64,000 bases of DNA from positions 53,381 to 117,380 of the forward strand of contig NZ_FORD01000008.1 of assembly GCF_900113925.1 (NCBI RefSeq), given 5' to 3'. The notes under the pieces were generated by a model. It was not told the origin of the DNA. It did no database searches and was given only the letters and a program-made list of their open reading frames with translations. The translations under genes were made by a program, and so were the position numbers. The first letter of the stretch is position 1. Each line of letters starts with the position of its first letter. Positions 56,013-64,000 of the stretch are shown piece by piece. The DNA is from Nitrosomonas sp. Nm34 (GTDB lineage Bacteria; Pseudomonadota; Gammaproteobacteria; Burkholderiales; Nitrosomonadaceae).

Positions 56013-56439
56013 GTCGTGGAAATTCCTATCAAGCTTTATTCCTTTATCCCGAGTACTCATGCACTAGAGGCCAGATGTCATTTTAGTCAGTAAAATAATT
56101 TATTTTATTGCGCACAAGCTTGCCTTGTGCAAAGATTTTGATGCATAGGTTTACCACACTCGCGCACCACGCCTCTGCCACAAGGTTGGTTGACAGGCTT
56201 TACCGATCAGTAATACAAGATATGTAACTGTACTTGTATGCTCCAAGTCAAATTACCATCCCCATTCCTCAGACTTTTATTAACTCTTCTTGCCGCCCAA
56301 CGGCCTGCGGTATTGGCAGTCGGAAAGAAAAAGTTTGGGAATGGAAACACAGTTAGCTCTAGAATAAACCCCAAACACGCGTATAGAGTCCCAGCCATCC
56401 AGTACACGCTATATTAGGCGCACTTACAGGCTCCAAAAT
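56013..56439. other. Intergenic, no supported gene
   Basis: About 425 bases. A 66-codon minus-strand frame (56207-56407) lacks a ribosome site and looks spurious. No repeat or RNA recognised. Confidence 0.4.
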
Positions 56440-56655
56440 TTACCCATTTTTCCTGAACCAATCCTTCAATTCTTTCTCTAGCTCTCGCAATGCATCGTCA
56501 ATTGAATCAATATTTGAATCACTTTCCCAGGCCATGCCACCTGGATCAAGCGCCCGTACCAACGAACTGCTATATTCATCTCTTCCAATCTCTATCCAGC
56601 CTTGTTCTTCGATCCAGCGGGTAATTGTTGGGTAGGAGCCTGCAAACGAAGTCAT
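56440..56655 (-). CDS. Small acidic hypothetical protein
   Basis: 71 residues. N-terminal TITRWIEEQGWIEIGRDEYSSSLVRALDPGGMAWE looks like a compact globular domain, with an acidic helical end. It lies 22 bases after the CcbP-like gene and is probably in the same transcript. Function unknown. Confidence 0.65.
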   Translation of the reverse strand: MTSFAGSYPTITRWIEEQGWIEIGRDEYSSSLVRALDPGGMAWESDSNIDSIDDALRELEKELKDWFRKNG

Positions 56656-56677
56656 TTGAAAGTACCTTTATTTTGTC

Positions 56678-57049
56678 TCAACTGAGTTGATAACCATGTT
56701 TTACCCAGTAATGCCAATCGGTAATGGCTTCCTCAGTACGCCCATCAATATCAACTGGCTCTAACTGTGCGAGTGGAACACCAAAACTTCGACTTTGCCA
56801 TTCCACGATAACAAACATTTCGTGCATACAATCATCTTCAGGAGCCATTTTAATTACCGAAACCTTTTCACCTTTTTTGAAGGGAAAAATAAGCCTTGCT
56901 TCGATACAACAGGCTGAAAATGGGAAGGTAATTTTACCTTCCAAGTAGTAATACCATCCTAGCGCCTGCTCTTCTGGTCCATAGGCATCCACAATCACTT
57001 CATCCTCTATTCGGCGTTCACGCTCTTCATCTCGTTCAATTTCTTTCAT
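56678..57049 (-). CDS. CcbP-like calcium-binding protein
   Basis: 123 residues, acidic. RRIEDEVIVDAYGPEEQALGWYYYLEGKITFPFSACC is the signature of the CcbP family, first known as a small calcium-binding protein of heterocystous cyanobacteria. Its copies elsewhere are scattered and often horizontally carried. No EF-hand loop; acidic surface patches bind the metal. Probably a calcium buffer or sensor. Confidence 0.8.
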   Translation of the reverse strand: MKEIERDEERERRIEDEVIVDAYGPEEQALGWYYYLEGKITFPFSACCIEARLIFPFKKGEKVSVIKMAPEDDCMHEMFVIVEWQSRSFGVPLAQLEPVDIDGRTEEAITDWHYWVKHGYQLS

Positions 57050-57087
57050 TTTAAAAATCTCTACTTTGGCTCAGAAGGGTGCGCCCA

Positions 57088-57162
57088 CCGCCCAAACTCA
57101 GCCGCTGACTTGGAGCGACGAAGGGGTCAAAGGGACATCGGCTGGAGCGCTTGATTGGGCGG
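57088..57162. repeat. Nested attC-like inverted repeat
   Basis: An outer stem CCGCCCAA / TTGGGCGG (57088-57095, 57155-57162) and an inner stem CAGCCG / CGGCTG (57099-57104, 57139-57144), with unpaired bases mainly on one side. It resembles a folded integron attC site, but the GTTRRRY core is not found. It could also be a terminator-like hairpin after the 57188 gene. Confidence 0.4.
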
Positions 57163-57187
57163 CGCCGATTCAATAGGATTCAAGATA

Positions 57188-57571
57188 TCACTTCAATGCT
57201 GCTGACAGACTTGGAAGCGAGTACAAGCCTACTGTTCTCCACGACCCTGTGTTTATTATATTCATGTTCTGCTGCGCCCACGCCAGAAGTTCGTCATGCG
57301 GAGTAAGATACCAAACACCACGATCTTGAAAGCAGATATACAAATCTTTGTTCATGTATTTTTTAGCAAGCGTATACCTACCCTTGAGCTGGACTTTCGA
57401 GAGCTGTTCACCGTCGATGTGTTGCACGATGAAATCTGCACCCTGCCAATCATCTGTTAGCCGAATGGTTGTGAACCCGTAGTCAGCAAGCACCCCCGAC
57501 ACCCTCTGGAAGTTGTATGACTCTTGCTGCCTCGCATTTAGCTCAGCGTAATGGACGGTTTGAAGCTTCAT
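57188..57571 (-). CDS. PD-(D/E)XK-like nuclease-fold protein
   Basis: 127 residues. The core RLTDDWQGADFIVQHIDGEQLSKVQLKGRYTLAKKY has the strand-Asp … QxK pattern of the restriction-endonuclease-like fold (Asp in GADF, Gln-Leu-Lys). YLTPHDELLAWA follows. A small genome-maintenance or defence nuclease is possible; no methyltransferase is present. It stands 71 bases from the end of the PLD gene, same strand. Confidence 0.65.
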   Translation of the reverse strand: MKLQTVHYAELNARQQESYNFQRVSGVLADYGFTTIRLTDDWQGADFIVQHIDGEQLSKVQLKGRYTLAKKYMNKDLYICFQDRGVWYLTPHDELLAWAQQNMNIINTGSWRTVGLYSLPSLSAALK

Positions 57572-57641
57572 GATGTCGAACGTTCAAAATACCCAACCCG
57601 CGCGTCTTTTCGTGCAGATTCGGTGGAATGATGGGTTGCCT

Positions 57642-58340
57642 TCATGGACGGACGGCCTCGGGCCAGAGGAAGTATGGTCCATGTTTTGGACTCATCCGAA
57701 ATTCACCACCTGCATCTTTTCCTTTCGTGGTGATGTAGTTCTTCCCATCTCGGGCTTCGAGATAACCTGATTTGACTAGTTGCTCTATAAATTCATTGGT
57801 TTTAACCCCGAGCTTCTGTGCCAGCTTGGACGAAGTTAATTTGTCGCAGGATGGCTCTTCATTCTCTGCGATGATTTCCACTTCCTTTTCGACCGTTTCA
57901 ACAGAGATACGGATTTCGTCGCTGATGCGAATGATGCGCTGAGCTTCTTCGTAAGCTTCTTTGTATAGATCAGGATCTTCACTACGCCGGATGAGCACAC
58001 CCATTTCGTTGTTGTTTACTTGGCTGAACTCGTAGAGGTTTAGGCTGGTAATAATGCACAGTTCCTCATTGAGGTAGCACTTGGCGTGGAGATTCTTGCA
58101 AAAACTTGTGCGGAGATAGGAAAGTGCGGTAAGCCAACTGATTTCACCGGGTTGAAGCTCGCTCTTGCCGTAGACGATACGAACATCAATCTTCAAACGG
58201 TTTTTGTCTTCCAGGAGTTCTTTGATCCGATCATTTAGCCGGAGAAAAGGGCTAATAAGAATCAGGCGATCCCTGGCATTCTTAATGAGTTCTTCGAGGA
58301 AGTAATTCGTGGCGCTTGTGTTTAAGAATTTTGCCATCAC
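57642..58340 (-). CDS. PLD-family nuclease-like protein with winged-helix tail
   Basis: 232 residues. An N-terminal phospholipase-D fold with one HKD-type motif, LHAKCYLNEELCIITSLNLYEFS near residue 83, followed by NNNEMGVLI. Single-motif PLD proteins work as dimers and are usually nucleases. The C-terminal part (SCDKLTSSKLAQKLGVKTNEFIEQLVKSGYLE … ITTKGKDAGGE) is a winged-helix domain. A DNA-binding nuclease, possibly defensive, in a small cluster between the two csp genes. Confidence 0.8.
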   Translation of the reverse strand: MMAKFLNTSATNYFLEELIKNARDRLILISPFLRLNDRIKELLEDKNRLKIDVRIVYGKSELQPGEISWLTALSYLRTSFCKNLHAKCYLNEELCIITSLNLYEFSQVNNNEMGVLIRRSEDPDLYKEAYEEAQRIIRISDEIRISVETVEKEVEIIAENEEPSCDKLTSSKLAQKLGVKTNEFIEQLVKSGYLEARDGKNYITTKGKDAGGEFRMSPKHGPYFLWPEAVRP

Positions 58341-58644
58341 GGTTCCGAGATTGATGAATACTAAAAAAGGGGGAAACTAAATTAGGCCTCCAGAATGACG
58401 CAATATAAATATATTATGTCAAAAACGATATCTAACACGACAAGTCGCATGCTATCTCCTTATTTTTATAGAATTGTATTGATTTAGCTTTCATCATAAT
58501 AACAAACTTTGTTAGATCCATAAATATGATAGATGAATAAGCTAAGCAACATTTTGATACGATGGAAGAAAGGAAAATTGAATTGTTTCTGACTTACTCA
58601 CAGTTAAAAGAAAACGGAGTGGTCGTCATCTCGTCTCTTAACTT

Positions 58645-58673
58645 AGCCTTATAGTATAAGGCTTGTTTTTTCT
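58645..58673 (+). terminator. Orphan + strand terminator
   Basis: AGCCTTATA and TATAAGGCT form a perfect stem, followed by TGTTTTTTC. All genes between 56.4 and 58.3 kb are on the other strand, so it may end an unannotated small RNA. Confidence 0.55.
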
Positions 58674-58813
58674 TGATTCGCGACCTGATCCTTTTGCTAG
58701 CTTTTGCTCTTGATCTTGAATAAATACTTGAACTTTACTTAAAAAAGCGTATCCTACTAACGTCTTTTGGATTCAAGTTGTTAAATGTGGTACTAATAGT
58801 TGACCCTTTTTCC

Positions 58814-58842
58814 TTGACATTCGATGGCTACATACGGATAAC
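58814..58842 (+). promoter_or_regulatory. Promoter candidate of second csp gene
   Basis: TTGACA, 17 bases, GATAAC. It lies about 35 bases before the ATG; the surrounding block is shared with the first csp gene. Confidence 0.55.
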
Positions 58843-58876
58843 CGTAATCATAAATTTATTATTAAGGAAATAGAAC

Positions 58877-59080
58877 ATGGCAACAGGTACTGTAAAATGG
58901 TTTAACGACGCTAAAGGGTTTGGTTTTATTACTCCAGACAACGGTGGAGAAGATTTATTTGCACACTTTTCTGCAATCAATGCTAATGGCTTCAAGTCAT
59001 TACGCGAGGCACAGCGTGTGACCTTCGATGTCACGACCGGCCCCAAAGGTAAGCAGGCATCAAATATTGTGCCTCAATAA
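58877..59080 (+). CDS. Cold-shock protein, CspA family, second copy
   Basis: 67 residues with KGFGFITP and DLFAHFSAI; 59 of 67 residues match the first copy. AAGGA lies nine bases before the ATG. The two genes share leader, start and terminator type, so this is a duplication of the whole unit, with about 2.9 kb of accessory genes now between them. Confidence 0.97.
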   Translation: MATGTVKWFNDAKGFGFITPDNGGEDLFAHFSAINANGFKSLREAQRVTFDVTTGPKGKQASNIVPQ

Positions 59081-59101
59081 GTTCGAGCACAAATAAGCCA
59101 G

Positions 59102-59129
59102 ATACCCCGGTTAACCGGGGTATTTTTTT
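59102..59129 (+). terminator. Rho-independent terminator of second csp gene
   Basis: ATACCCCGG / CCGGGGTAT with a TTAA loop, then TTTTTTT. hypE converges on it from the other side. Confidence 0.93.
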
Positions 59130-59176
59130 GTCTGGCAGAATCAAATCAAGCAGTCAGTAATCATCACGAGCGTTAT

Positions 59177-60247
59177 TTAACAAATACGCGGCAACTGTTC
59201 TCCACTTAACCAGTCAACCACCCGCTGGCCGCCAAAACTTGTTTCCATCTGCACGAAATGATGGGAATCTTCGATCACTTCACCAATAATTGCTGCCTCA
59301 CTCCCCAGAGGATGCGCTTGCATCGTTTGCAGTAATGCCTCTGCCGCTTCAGGGGGGCAGATAGCAACTAATTTACCTTCATTGGCAATATAAAGTGGAT
59401 CAAATCCCAAAAATTCGCAGGCAGCTCTGACTTGTTCACGAATGGGAAGTTTATTTTCATTCACCATCATGCCCACGCCAGATTGGCGTGCAATCTCATT
59501 CAGTGTAGTCGCGAGTCCACCACGTGTTGGGTCGCGCAGCACATGAATCGTAGGAACAGCTTCGGTCATACAAGCTACCAGCTCATGCAAGGCAGCAGTA
59601 TCGGACTGGATGGTGGTATGAAAAGTAAGATTTTCACGCAGTGACAGAATAGCGATACCATGATCACCGAGCGTACCGGACACCAGAATCTTGTCGCCGG
59701 GCTGCGCCCGCTCGGCTGAAATTTGAAGACCCTCTGGCACAACCCCTACCCCGGTCGTGGTGATGAATATTCCATCCCCTTTGCCTTGTTCCACTACTTT
59801 GGTATCGCCCGTAATAATGGAAACACCTGCTTGTTGCGCCGCTTTTGCCATCGATTCAACAATGCGCTTGAGATCAGCCAGCGGGAAGCCTTCTTCCAGG
59901 ATAAAGCTGGCAGATAAATAGAGCGGCCTGGCACCAGACATCGCAACATCATTGAGTGTGCCATGCACCGACAAGCTGCCGATATCGCCACCCGGGAAAA
60001 ACAGAGGTGAAACCACATGGCTATCAGTCGACATCACCATGCGCCCCGCTGGTACTGCAAAACAGGCCTGGTCATTCATCTGGCGCAGCATGTCGTTATC
60101 AAAAGCAGTGAGGAACAAAGTATCGATCAATTGCATCATCATGCGCCCGCCCCCGCCATGCGCCATCTCCACTCGACCGTTTTTGAAATCAAGCGGGCGG
60201 ATATAAGCCGTTTTGCTCACTTTAACCGGTTTTCCAGTTGACATCAT
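59177..60247 (-). CDS. hypE: Hydrogenase maturation factor HypE
   Basis: 356 residues, AIRS/PurM-like fold. N-terminal VEMAHGGGGRMMMQLIDTLF and TDSHVVSPLFFPGGDIG bind ATP. The protein ends PRIC, whose Cys receives the carbamoyl group from HypF and is dehydrated to thiocyanate, the source of the hydrogenase cyanide ligands. The start overlaps the hypD stop by four bases (ATGA), so the genes are coupled. hypF is not in the window. Confidence 0.97.
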   Translation of the reverse strand: MMSTGKPVKVSKTAYIRPLDFKNGRVEMAHGGGGRMMMQLIDTLFLTAFDNDMLRQMNDQACFAVPAGRMVMSTDSHVVSPLFFPGGDIGSLSVHGTLNDVAMSGARPLYLSASFILEEGFPLADLKRIVESMAKAAQQAGVSIITGDTKVVEQGKGDGIFITTTGVGVVPEGLQISAERAQPGDKILVSGTLGDHGIAILSLRENLTFHTTIQSDTAALHELVACMTEAVPTIHVLRDPTRGGLATTLNEIARQSGVGMMVNENKLPIREQVRAACEFLGFDPLYIANEGKLVAICPPEAAEALLQTMQAHPLGSEAAIIGEVIEDSHHFVQMETSFGGQRVVDWLSGEQLPRIC

Positions 60248-61371
60248 GCCGTCTGTCGAAAACGGCCATAACTGTAATATGCTGCACAGGCCCCTTCCGA
60301 CGAAACCATGCAGGAACCAATCGGATTGTCAGGCGTACAGACAGAACCAAAAATTTTGCAATCCTTGGGATGCTTGATGCCGCGCAGAACGGCGCCACAC
60401 TCGCATGCTTTATTATCAGCGATGGAGAGGGCGGGTATCTGAAAGCGCTTTTCTGCATCAAAATCACTAAAAGCTGCCTTGATGCGCAGTGCGCTGTAAG
60501 GCACCGAACCGAGGCCGCGCCATTCAAACGCTCGCCGCAGCTCAAATACTTCTGCGACCAGATGCTGCGCCTTGAGATTACCTTGATACGTTACAGCACG
60601 GGTAAACTCATTTTCCACTTCCGCCCGTTCTTCGTTGATCTGCCGGATCAGCATGAGAATCGCCTGCATGACATCGAGCGGTTCAAAGCCCGCAATCACA
60701 ACAGGTTTCTGAAACTCTTCTGCGAAATACTCATAAGGCCGGCTGCCTATGACAGTCGAAACATGAGCCGGTCCGATAAAACCATCCAGCGGCACCCAGC
60801 CGAGCTGGCGCACTTCCGGAGACTGCAGGATGTGAGAAATGGCGGAAGGCGTCAGCACATGATTACAAAATACGCTGAAATTGGTCAAATCCAATGCTTG
60901 TGCATGCTTGATCGCGATCGCGCTGGGTGGCGTGGTGGTCTCAAAACCGATGGCAAGAAAAACAACCTGCCGCTGTGGATTTTGCTGGGCAATCTTGATC
61001 GCATCCGTACTGGAATAGATCATCCGTATATCGGCCCCTTGTGCTTTGATTTTCAGCAAACTCATGCCCCGATGAGTCGGGACACGCAGCATATCGCCAT
61101 AACTGCATAAAATCACCTCCGCTTGCTGCGCTAATTGAATGGCATTTTCAATGCGTCCAACGGGCAAAACGCAAACCGGACAGCCAGGCCCATGGATCAT
61201 ACGCACGTTGCTCGGCAACAGATCGGGTATGCCATAGCGTGAAATGGCATGCGTATGACCGCCGCAAAATTCCATCAGATGGTAGTGCCGCCGAGGATCC
61301 ACTTCACGCACAATTCGAGCAGCAATTTTTTTTGCTAATACACCGTCACGGAATTCATCTATGTATTTCAT
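60244..61371 (-). CDS. hypD: Hydrogenase maturation factor HypD
   Basis: 375 residues. Conserved Cys motifs: EFCGGHTHAISRYG, HGPGCPVCVLP, and the C-terminal set CECGAVLRGIKHPKDCKIFG, VCTPDNPIGSCMVSSEGACAAYY, which holds a 4Fe-4S cluster. It works with HypC to assemble the Fe(CN)2CO unit. The start is five bases after the hypC stop. Confidence 0.98.
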   Translation of the reverse strand: MKYIDEFRDGVLAKKIAARIVREVDPRRHYHLMEFCGGHTHAISRYGIPDLLPSNVRMIHGPGCPVCVLPVGRIENAIQLAQQAEVILCSYGDMLRVPTHRGMSLLKIKAQGADIRMIYSSTDAIKIAQQNPQRQVVFLAIGFETTTPPSAIAIKHAQALDLTNFSVFCNHVLTPSAISHILQSPEVRQLGWVPLDGFIGPAHVSTVIGSRPYEYFAEEFQKPVVIAGFEPLDVMQAILMLIRQINEERAEVENEFTRAVTYQGNLKAQHLVAEVFELRRAFEWRGLGSVPYSALRIKAAFSDFDAEKRFQIPALSIADNKACECGAVLRGIKHPKDCKIFGSVCTPDNPIGSCMVSSEGACAAYYSYGRFRQTA

Positions 61372-61376
61372 ATTGA

Positions 61377-61616
61377 TTACTCAGCGGAACATGGATCATT
61401 TTGTGCTTGTATTTCAGCAAACAGTGCTAAAGTATGTTCTGCTTCACTCGGGTCTATTTTCTGTAATGCGAAACCGACATGCACGATAACATAATCGCCA
61501 AGTTTGACATCCTCCACCAGCGCCAGCGAAACTTCTCGGCGTACTCCACTTAAATTGACGATTGCGCAATCTTCCGCGACAATTTCTTCTACACAAGCAG
61601 GAATGGCGAGGCACAT
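61377..61616 (-). CDS. hypC: Hydrogenase maturation chaperone HypC
   Basis: 79 residues starting MCLAIPACVEEI, with the essential Cys2, and LGDYVIVHVGFALQKIDPSEAE. It carries iron to HypD and chaperones the large subunit. It leads the hypCDE set; no hypA, hypB or hypF adjoins it, so those must be elsewhere. Confidence 0.97.
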   Translation of the reverse strand: MCLAIPACVEEIVAEDCAIVNLSGVRREVSLALVEDVKLGDYVIVHVGFALQKIDPSEAEHTLALFAEIQAQNDPCSAE

Positions 61617-61764
61617 AATGAATTTAAATCATCAGACAATACTGCATTTAAACAGGACAATTACCTGGATTATTGCTAAACCACCTCCGAAAGAACCATA
61701 ATAACGTGATTCAGCACTATTAACCAGACCAGAAAAATTACTTTACTATTTTTTATTTTTTAAA

Positions 61765-62310
61765 ATGTATAGCCGATTACTTGTATTGATTTTTTGCCTG
61801 TTCATTTCCAACCTATCCAGCGCACATAATCATGTCTGGATAATTGTCGATACCAAAACTTCCACCTTATCAGTCATGAAAGGAATGATACTAGAAGCGG
61901 TTTTCAAAGATATCGCCATCGGACGCTTTGGTGCCAGCAAAGCCAGAATGATGGGTGATAACAGAACACCGCTCGGTAGTTTCAAGATCGATCGGATAAA
62001 AGAACCCAGCCGCTACTACCGTTTCTTTGGTCTGGATTTCCCGAATCGAGAAGCCGCTGATCTTGCGCTGGCGGAGAATCGAATTACTAAAGAAACATGG
62101 CAATCCATTATCTATGCCATCGAGGCAGGAAGAACGCCTCCTCAAAATACGCCGCTGGGTGGTCATTTAGGTATTCACGGGCTCGGACGAGCAGATCAAC
62201 AGGTCCATGGGCTATACAACTGGACTAATGGCTGTATTGCACTTACCAATACGCAGATTGATCAACTCAGCAAATGGCTCAAACCCGGGGTAACTGTCGA
62301 AATTTGGTAA
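61765..62310 (+). CDS. L,D-transpeptidase (YkuD family)
   Basis: 181 residues with a signal peptide (LLVLIFCLFISNLSSA). The catalytic motif is IHGLGRADQQVHGLYNWTNGCIALT, giving His and the Cys nucleophile in NGC. Such enzymes cross-link peptidoglycan or anchor lipoprotein in the periplasm. No ribosome site is obvious, but the signal peptide fixes the start. Confidence 0.92.
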   Translation: MYSRLLVLIFCLFISNLSSAHNHVWIIVDTKTSTLSVMKGMILEAVFKDIAIGRFGASKARMMGDNRTPLGSFKIDRIKEPSRYYRFFGLDFPNREAADLALAENRITKETWQSIIYAIEAGRTPPQNTPLGGHLGIHGLGRADQQVHGLYNWTNGCIALTNTQIDQLSKWLKPGVTVEIW

Positions 62311-62343
62311 CCATCCAGCGGGCTTGATTAAAAAAATATATCG

Positions 62344-62613
62344 ATGAGTATTGAATTATTTTTAGGGCGCTTCCAAAAATTCAGATTCCTAGATAAGGAC
62401 GGGGTAAGTAAGCAATTCGCGAAGAAAGCGGATGCTCGCAAATATGAGTTTTTAGAGGCGCCCTTTATACATTCTGTGACTCATAGTTTTATCCCTGCTG
62501 GTTTTAAGCGCATGATCATAATATGGGGACTGCCAGGCTTCTTCATTCTCTCTGCAAATCAAGTTCATCAGCTTCAGAAAGGCCTTTTGAAGAAGCGAGC
62601 TCCTTCTTATTAA
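62344..62613 (+). CDS. Hypothetical small protein
   Basis: 89 residues, basic, no signal, one mildly hydrophobic span (MIIIWGLPGFFILSA). 33 bases after the transpeptidase gene and no clear ribosome site. Could be a fragment; not recognised. Confidence 0.35.
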   Translation: MSIELFLGRFQKFRFLDKDGVSKQFAKKADARKYEFLEAPFIHSVTHSFIPAGFKRMIIIWGLPGFFILSANQVHQLQKGLLKKRAPSY

Positions 62614-62798
62614 TGTTCAGCTTGATCCGAGGAGTGAGAGTGGTGTTGCAATGATGAATTTATAGTTATTTTAAGTCTCACTCTATAGTGCCCAGTATCA
62701 AATCTTATTTTCTTCAGTTCGACCTTACCATATTATTTGTACTGTCTAGGTTCACCTTCGCATCTATTTGATAGAAGAGGTAGAGGAGGAGTATTGTC

Positions 62799-63347
62799 AT
62801 GGCCTTGCTCAAGCCAGTCCCTTTGCTAACCCCTTTAATAACGCCTTTAGTAGTCCCTTTTTTCTTTCTCGTTCTCCTCTCATCGGGTATTTGTGCACAA
62901 CCAGTACCAGCAACTAAGCTGGCGGCACCAGCCACAACCCAATCTACTGAGTCATCCCCGTCAGATGAATCACTGTATGAACTGCTGACCACTATCAAGT
63001 AAACTGAAAATGAGCGCACTGCTCTCAACGAGCAATTAAAAGACACTTCCAATGCAGCGGACAAACAACAGACCCAAAAACAATTGCAATCACTCGATCA
63101 ACGTTTAATTGATTTGAAGAACTCTTTTGAAGAAACGGTCACCGGACGGCAAGGTCTTGCAACATTAGCCGAGAAACCGGAAGAAAAAGCCCCATTCAAC
63201 TGGAAAAAGGAATTAGAGGAGATTGTACATCCCCTCATGGATGATCTAAAGCAGTTGACCGAGCGACCGCGCAAGATGGAGCAGCTAAAAAATGAACAAA
63301 TGTTGCAAGAAGATCACTTGCTTGTACTGGATAATAACATTTATTAA
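62799..63347 (+). pseudogene. MscS-type mechanosensitive channel, N-terminal remnant
   Basis: The frame begins MALLKPVPLLTPLITPL (signal) and meets an in-frame TAA at 63000-63002. Reading on in the same frame gives TENERTALNEQLKDTSNA and continues to 63347 as a charged coiled-coil region, as in the periplasmic head of large MscS/KefA proteins. The transmembrane and pore parts are missing. So the gene has both a nonsense codon and a 3' loss. Confidence 0.7.
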
Positions 63348-63549
63348 TCAATAGGTTATATTATTTAGGTTGACCGTGTTTAGGCATATTTAGTCATGTT
63401 TTTGCATAGCTTGGTCAACATTTTGGTCAGCATTAAATAGCAAAAAATCACCGATATTTTAGTAGTGCCTTTAATATTTCTTGCGAAAATGATTTTAGGC
63501 AAAAACGATGGGAATAATTAATATAAAAATTAATCTCAATCGAACAAAG

Positions 63550-63774
63550 TTACCCCTTCTTTTCCTTCTTCTTTTTTGGATTTCTGATCAAGATGCGTCC
63601 TTCTTTACAAAATTTACGAAATTTTTCTTCCTCTTCTTCTTGGCTTTTTAAAGCTTTTGCCAACCTATCATGAGCATACGGAGATGTCGGTTCCTCATCT
63701 AATCCACTTTTAAGTGTTGCGATTGCTTCTGTAAACAATCCTTTATAATTTAAGGGTCTTAGGAAGTTAAGCAC
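63550..63774 (-). pseudogene. TPR-protein fragment cut by an IS
   Basis: The frame reads YKGLFTEAIATLKSGLDEEPTSPYAHDRLAKALK, one TPR-like hairpin, then a basic tail. Its first residues (MLNFLRPL) come from the IS end at 63754, so the true N-terminus has been lost to the insertion. Confidence 0.6.
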
Positions 63775-64000
63775 TTATTAAGGTGTGTTAACTTACTGAG
63801 ATGAATGGTAAAAATAGATACTACTTTCGTTCTCGAATTAGAGAAGCGAAATTTAGCCAACTTATTCGGTGCTTTTCTCTGGATTTCACTGCTACGAGCA
63901 CAGCAAAATTGACCGGTATCTCGATTCGATCCGTTAATAGCATTTACCTTAAAATACGGCAGCGAATTGCCTGTTGTTGTGAGCTTGAATCGCCTCTGCA
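63754..64000 (+). mobile_element. IS1595-family insertion sequence, left end only
   Basis: The likely terminal repeat begins GGGTCTTAGGAAGTTAAGC at 63754, about 50 bases before the transposase ATG. The right end is outside the window. Confidence 0.7.
63801..64000 (+). CDS. IS1595-family transposase, partial (runs off window)
   Basis: 66 codons are visible: MNGKNRYYFRSRIREAKFSQLIRCFSLDFTATSTAKLTGISIRSVNSIYLKIRQRIACCCELESPL. The N-terminal HTH (TSTAKLTGISIRSVNSI) and CELESP segment match the start of IS1595-type DDE transposases. The catalytic part lies beyond 64000, so its integrity is unknown. Confidence 0.75.
   Translation, partial: MNGKNRYYFRSRIREAKFSQLIRCFSLDFTATSTAKLTGISIRSVNSIYLKIRQRIACCCELESPL

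Larger units (their letters stand above)
58341..58876. other. Long leader region of the second csp gene
   Basis: About 535 bases with no ORF. It holds a terminator-like hairpin (58645-58673) and the csp promoter block at 58800-58842. Confidence 0.5.

Noticed and set aside
56207..56407. 66-codon minus-strand ORF
   Set aside because: No ribosome site; the sequence looks like chance translation of an intergenic region.
60238..61110. 290-codon + strand ORF
   Set aside because: Antisense to hypD, whose conserved Cys motifs show the true frame.

Overview
The window looks like chromosome of a Gram-negative betaproteobacterium, most likely an ammonia-oxidiser of the Nitrosomonas group. This is inferred from gene content (giant RTX protein, diheme cytochrome c, HypX with HypCDE, two-domain NadE, ISs) and is not proved by any marker gene. 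The flanks have moderate GC and ordinary codon use. A block from about 9.84 to 32.09 kb is much more AT-rich.

Layout: (1) 1-2 kb, zapE (runs off the left edge) and an alpha/beta hydrolase. (2) 2.2-9.9 kb, the repeat-rich C-terminal half of a giant RTX protein. (3) 9.84-32.09 kb, a 22.3-kb integrative element. It has a tyrosine integrase at its right end, two AlpA-like regulators, a primase-helicase beside an iteron field, a DnaA-box cluster, an HUH Rep-like protein, and many small exported or unknown proteins. (4) 32.07-34.9 kb, the N-terminal half of the same RTX protein and a small upstream partner. (5) 35.6-37.3 kb, two inverted IS5-family copies around a PAS gene. (6) 37.4-43.9 kb, diheme cytochrome c, nadC-nadE, rRNA methyltransferase. 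(7) 44.1-52.1 kb, a polysaccharide export cluster: Wzm, Wzt, a methyltransferase/coiled-coil protein, a glycosyltransferase and a HAD protein. (8) 52.3-61.6 kb, a deoxyinosine glycosylase, hypX, two csp paralogues enclosing a small accessory cluster, and hypCDE. (9) 61.7-64 kb, an L,D-transpeptidase, a broken MscS-type gene, a TPR fragment cut by an IS, and the start of an IS1595-family transposase.

Main result: the two RTX ORFs, 22 kb apart, appear to be two halves of one gene split by the element. Both boundaries carry the same 8-bp core CCATATAC (12 of 14 bases over CCATATACnnATTC). Removing the DNA between the cores joins the halves in frame into one protein of about 3,351 residues. Just inside each boundary lie two copies of TTACTCACA, the layout expected of integrase arm sites. 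The element also gives the downstream half its own ribosome binding site and ATG. This is therefore a candidate excision-controlled switch for a surface or secreted RTX protein.

A second system of interest is the export cluster. A methyltransferase with three 28-residue coiled-coil repeats directly follows a Wzt with an extended C-terminal domain, which recalls the WbdD chain-length terminator. Its C-terminal half, shared with the nearby HAD protein, is not a WbdD kinase and I cannot assign it.
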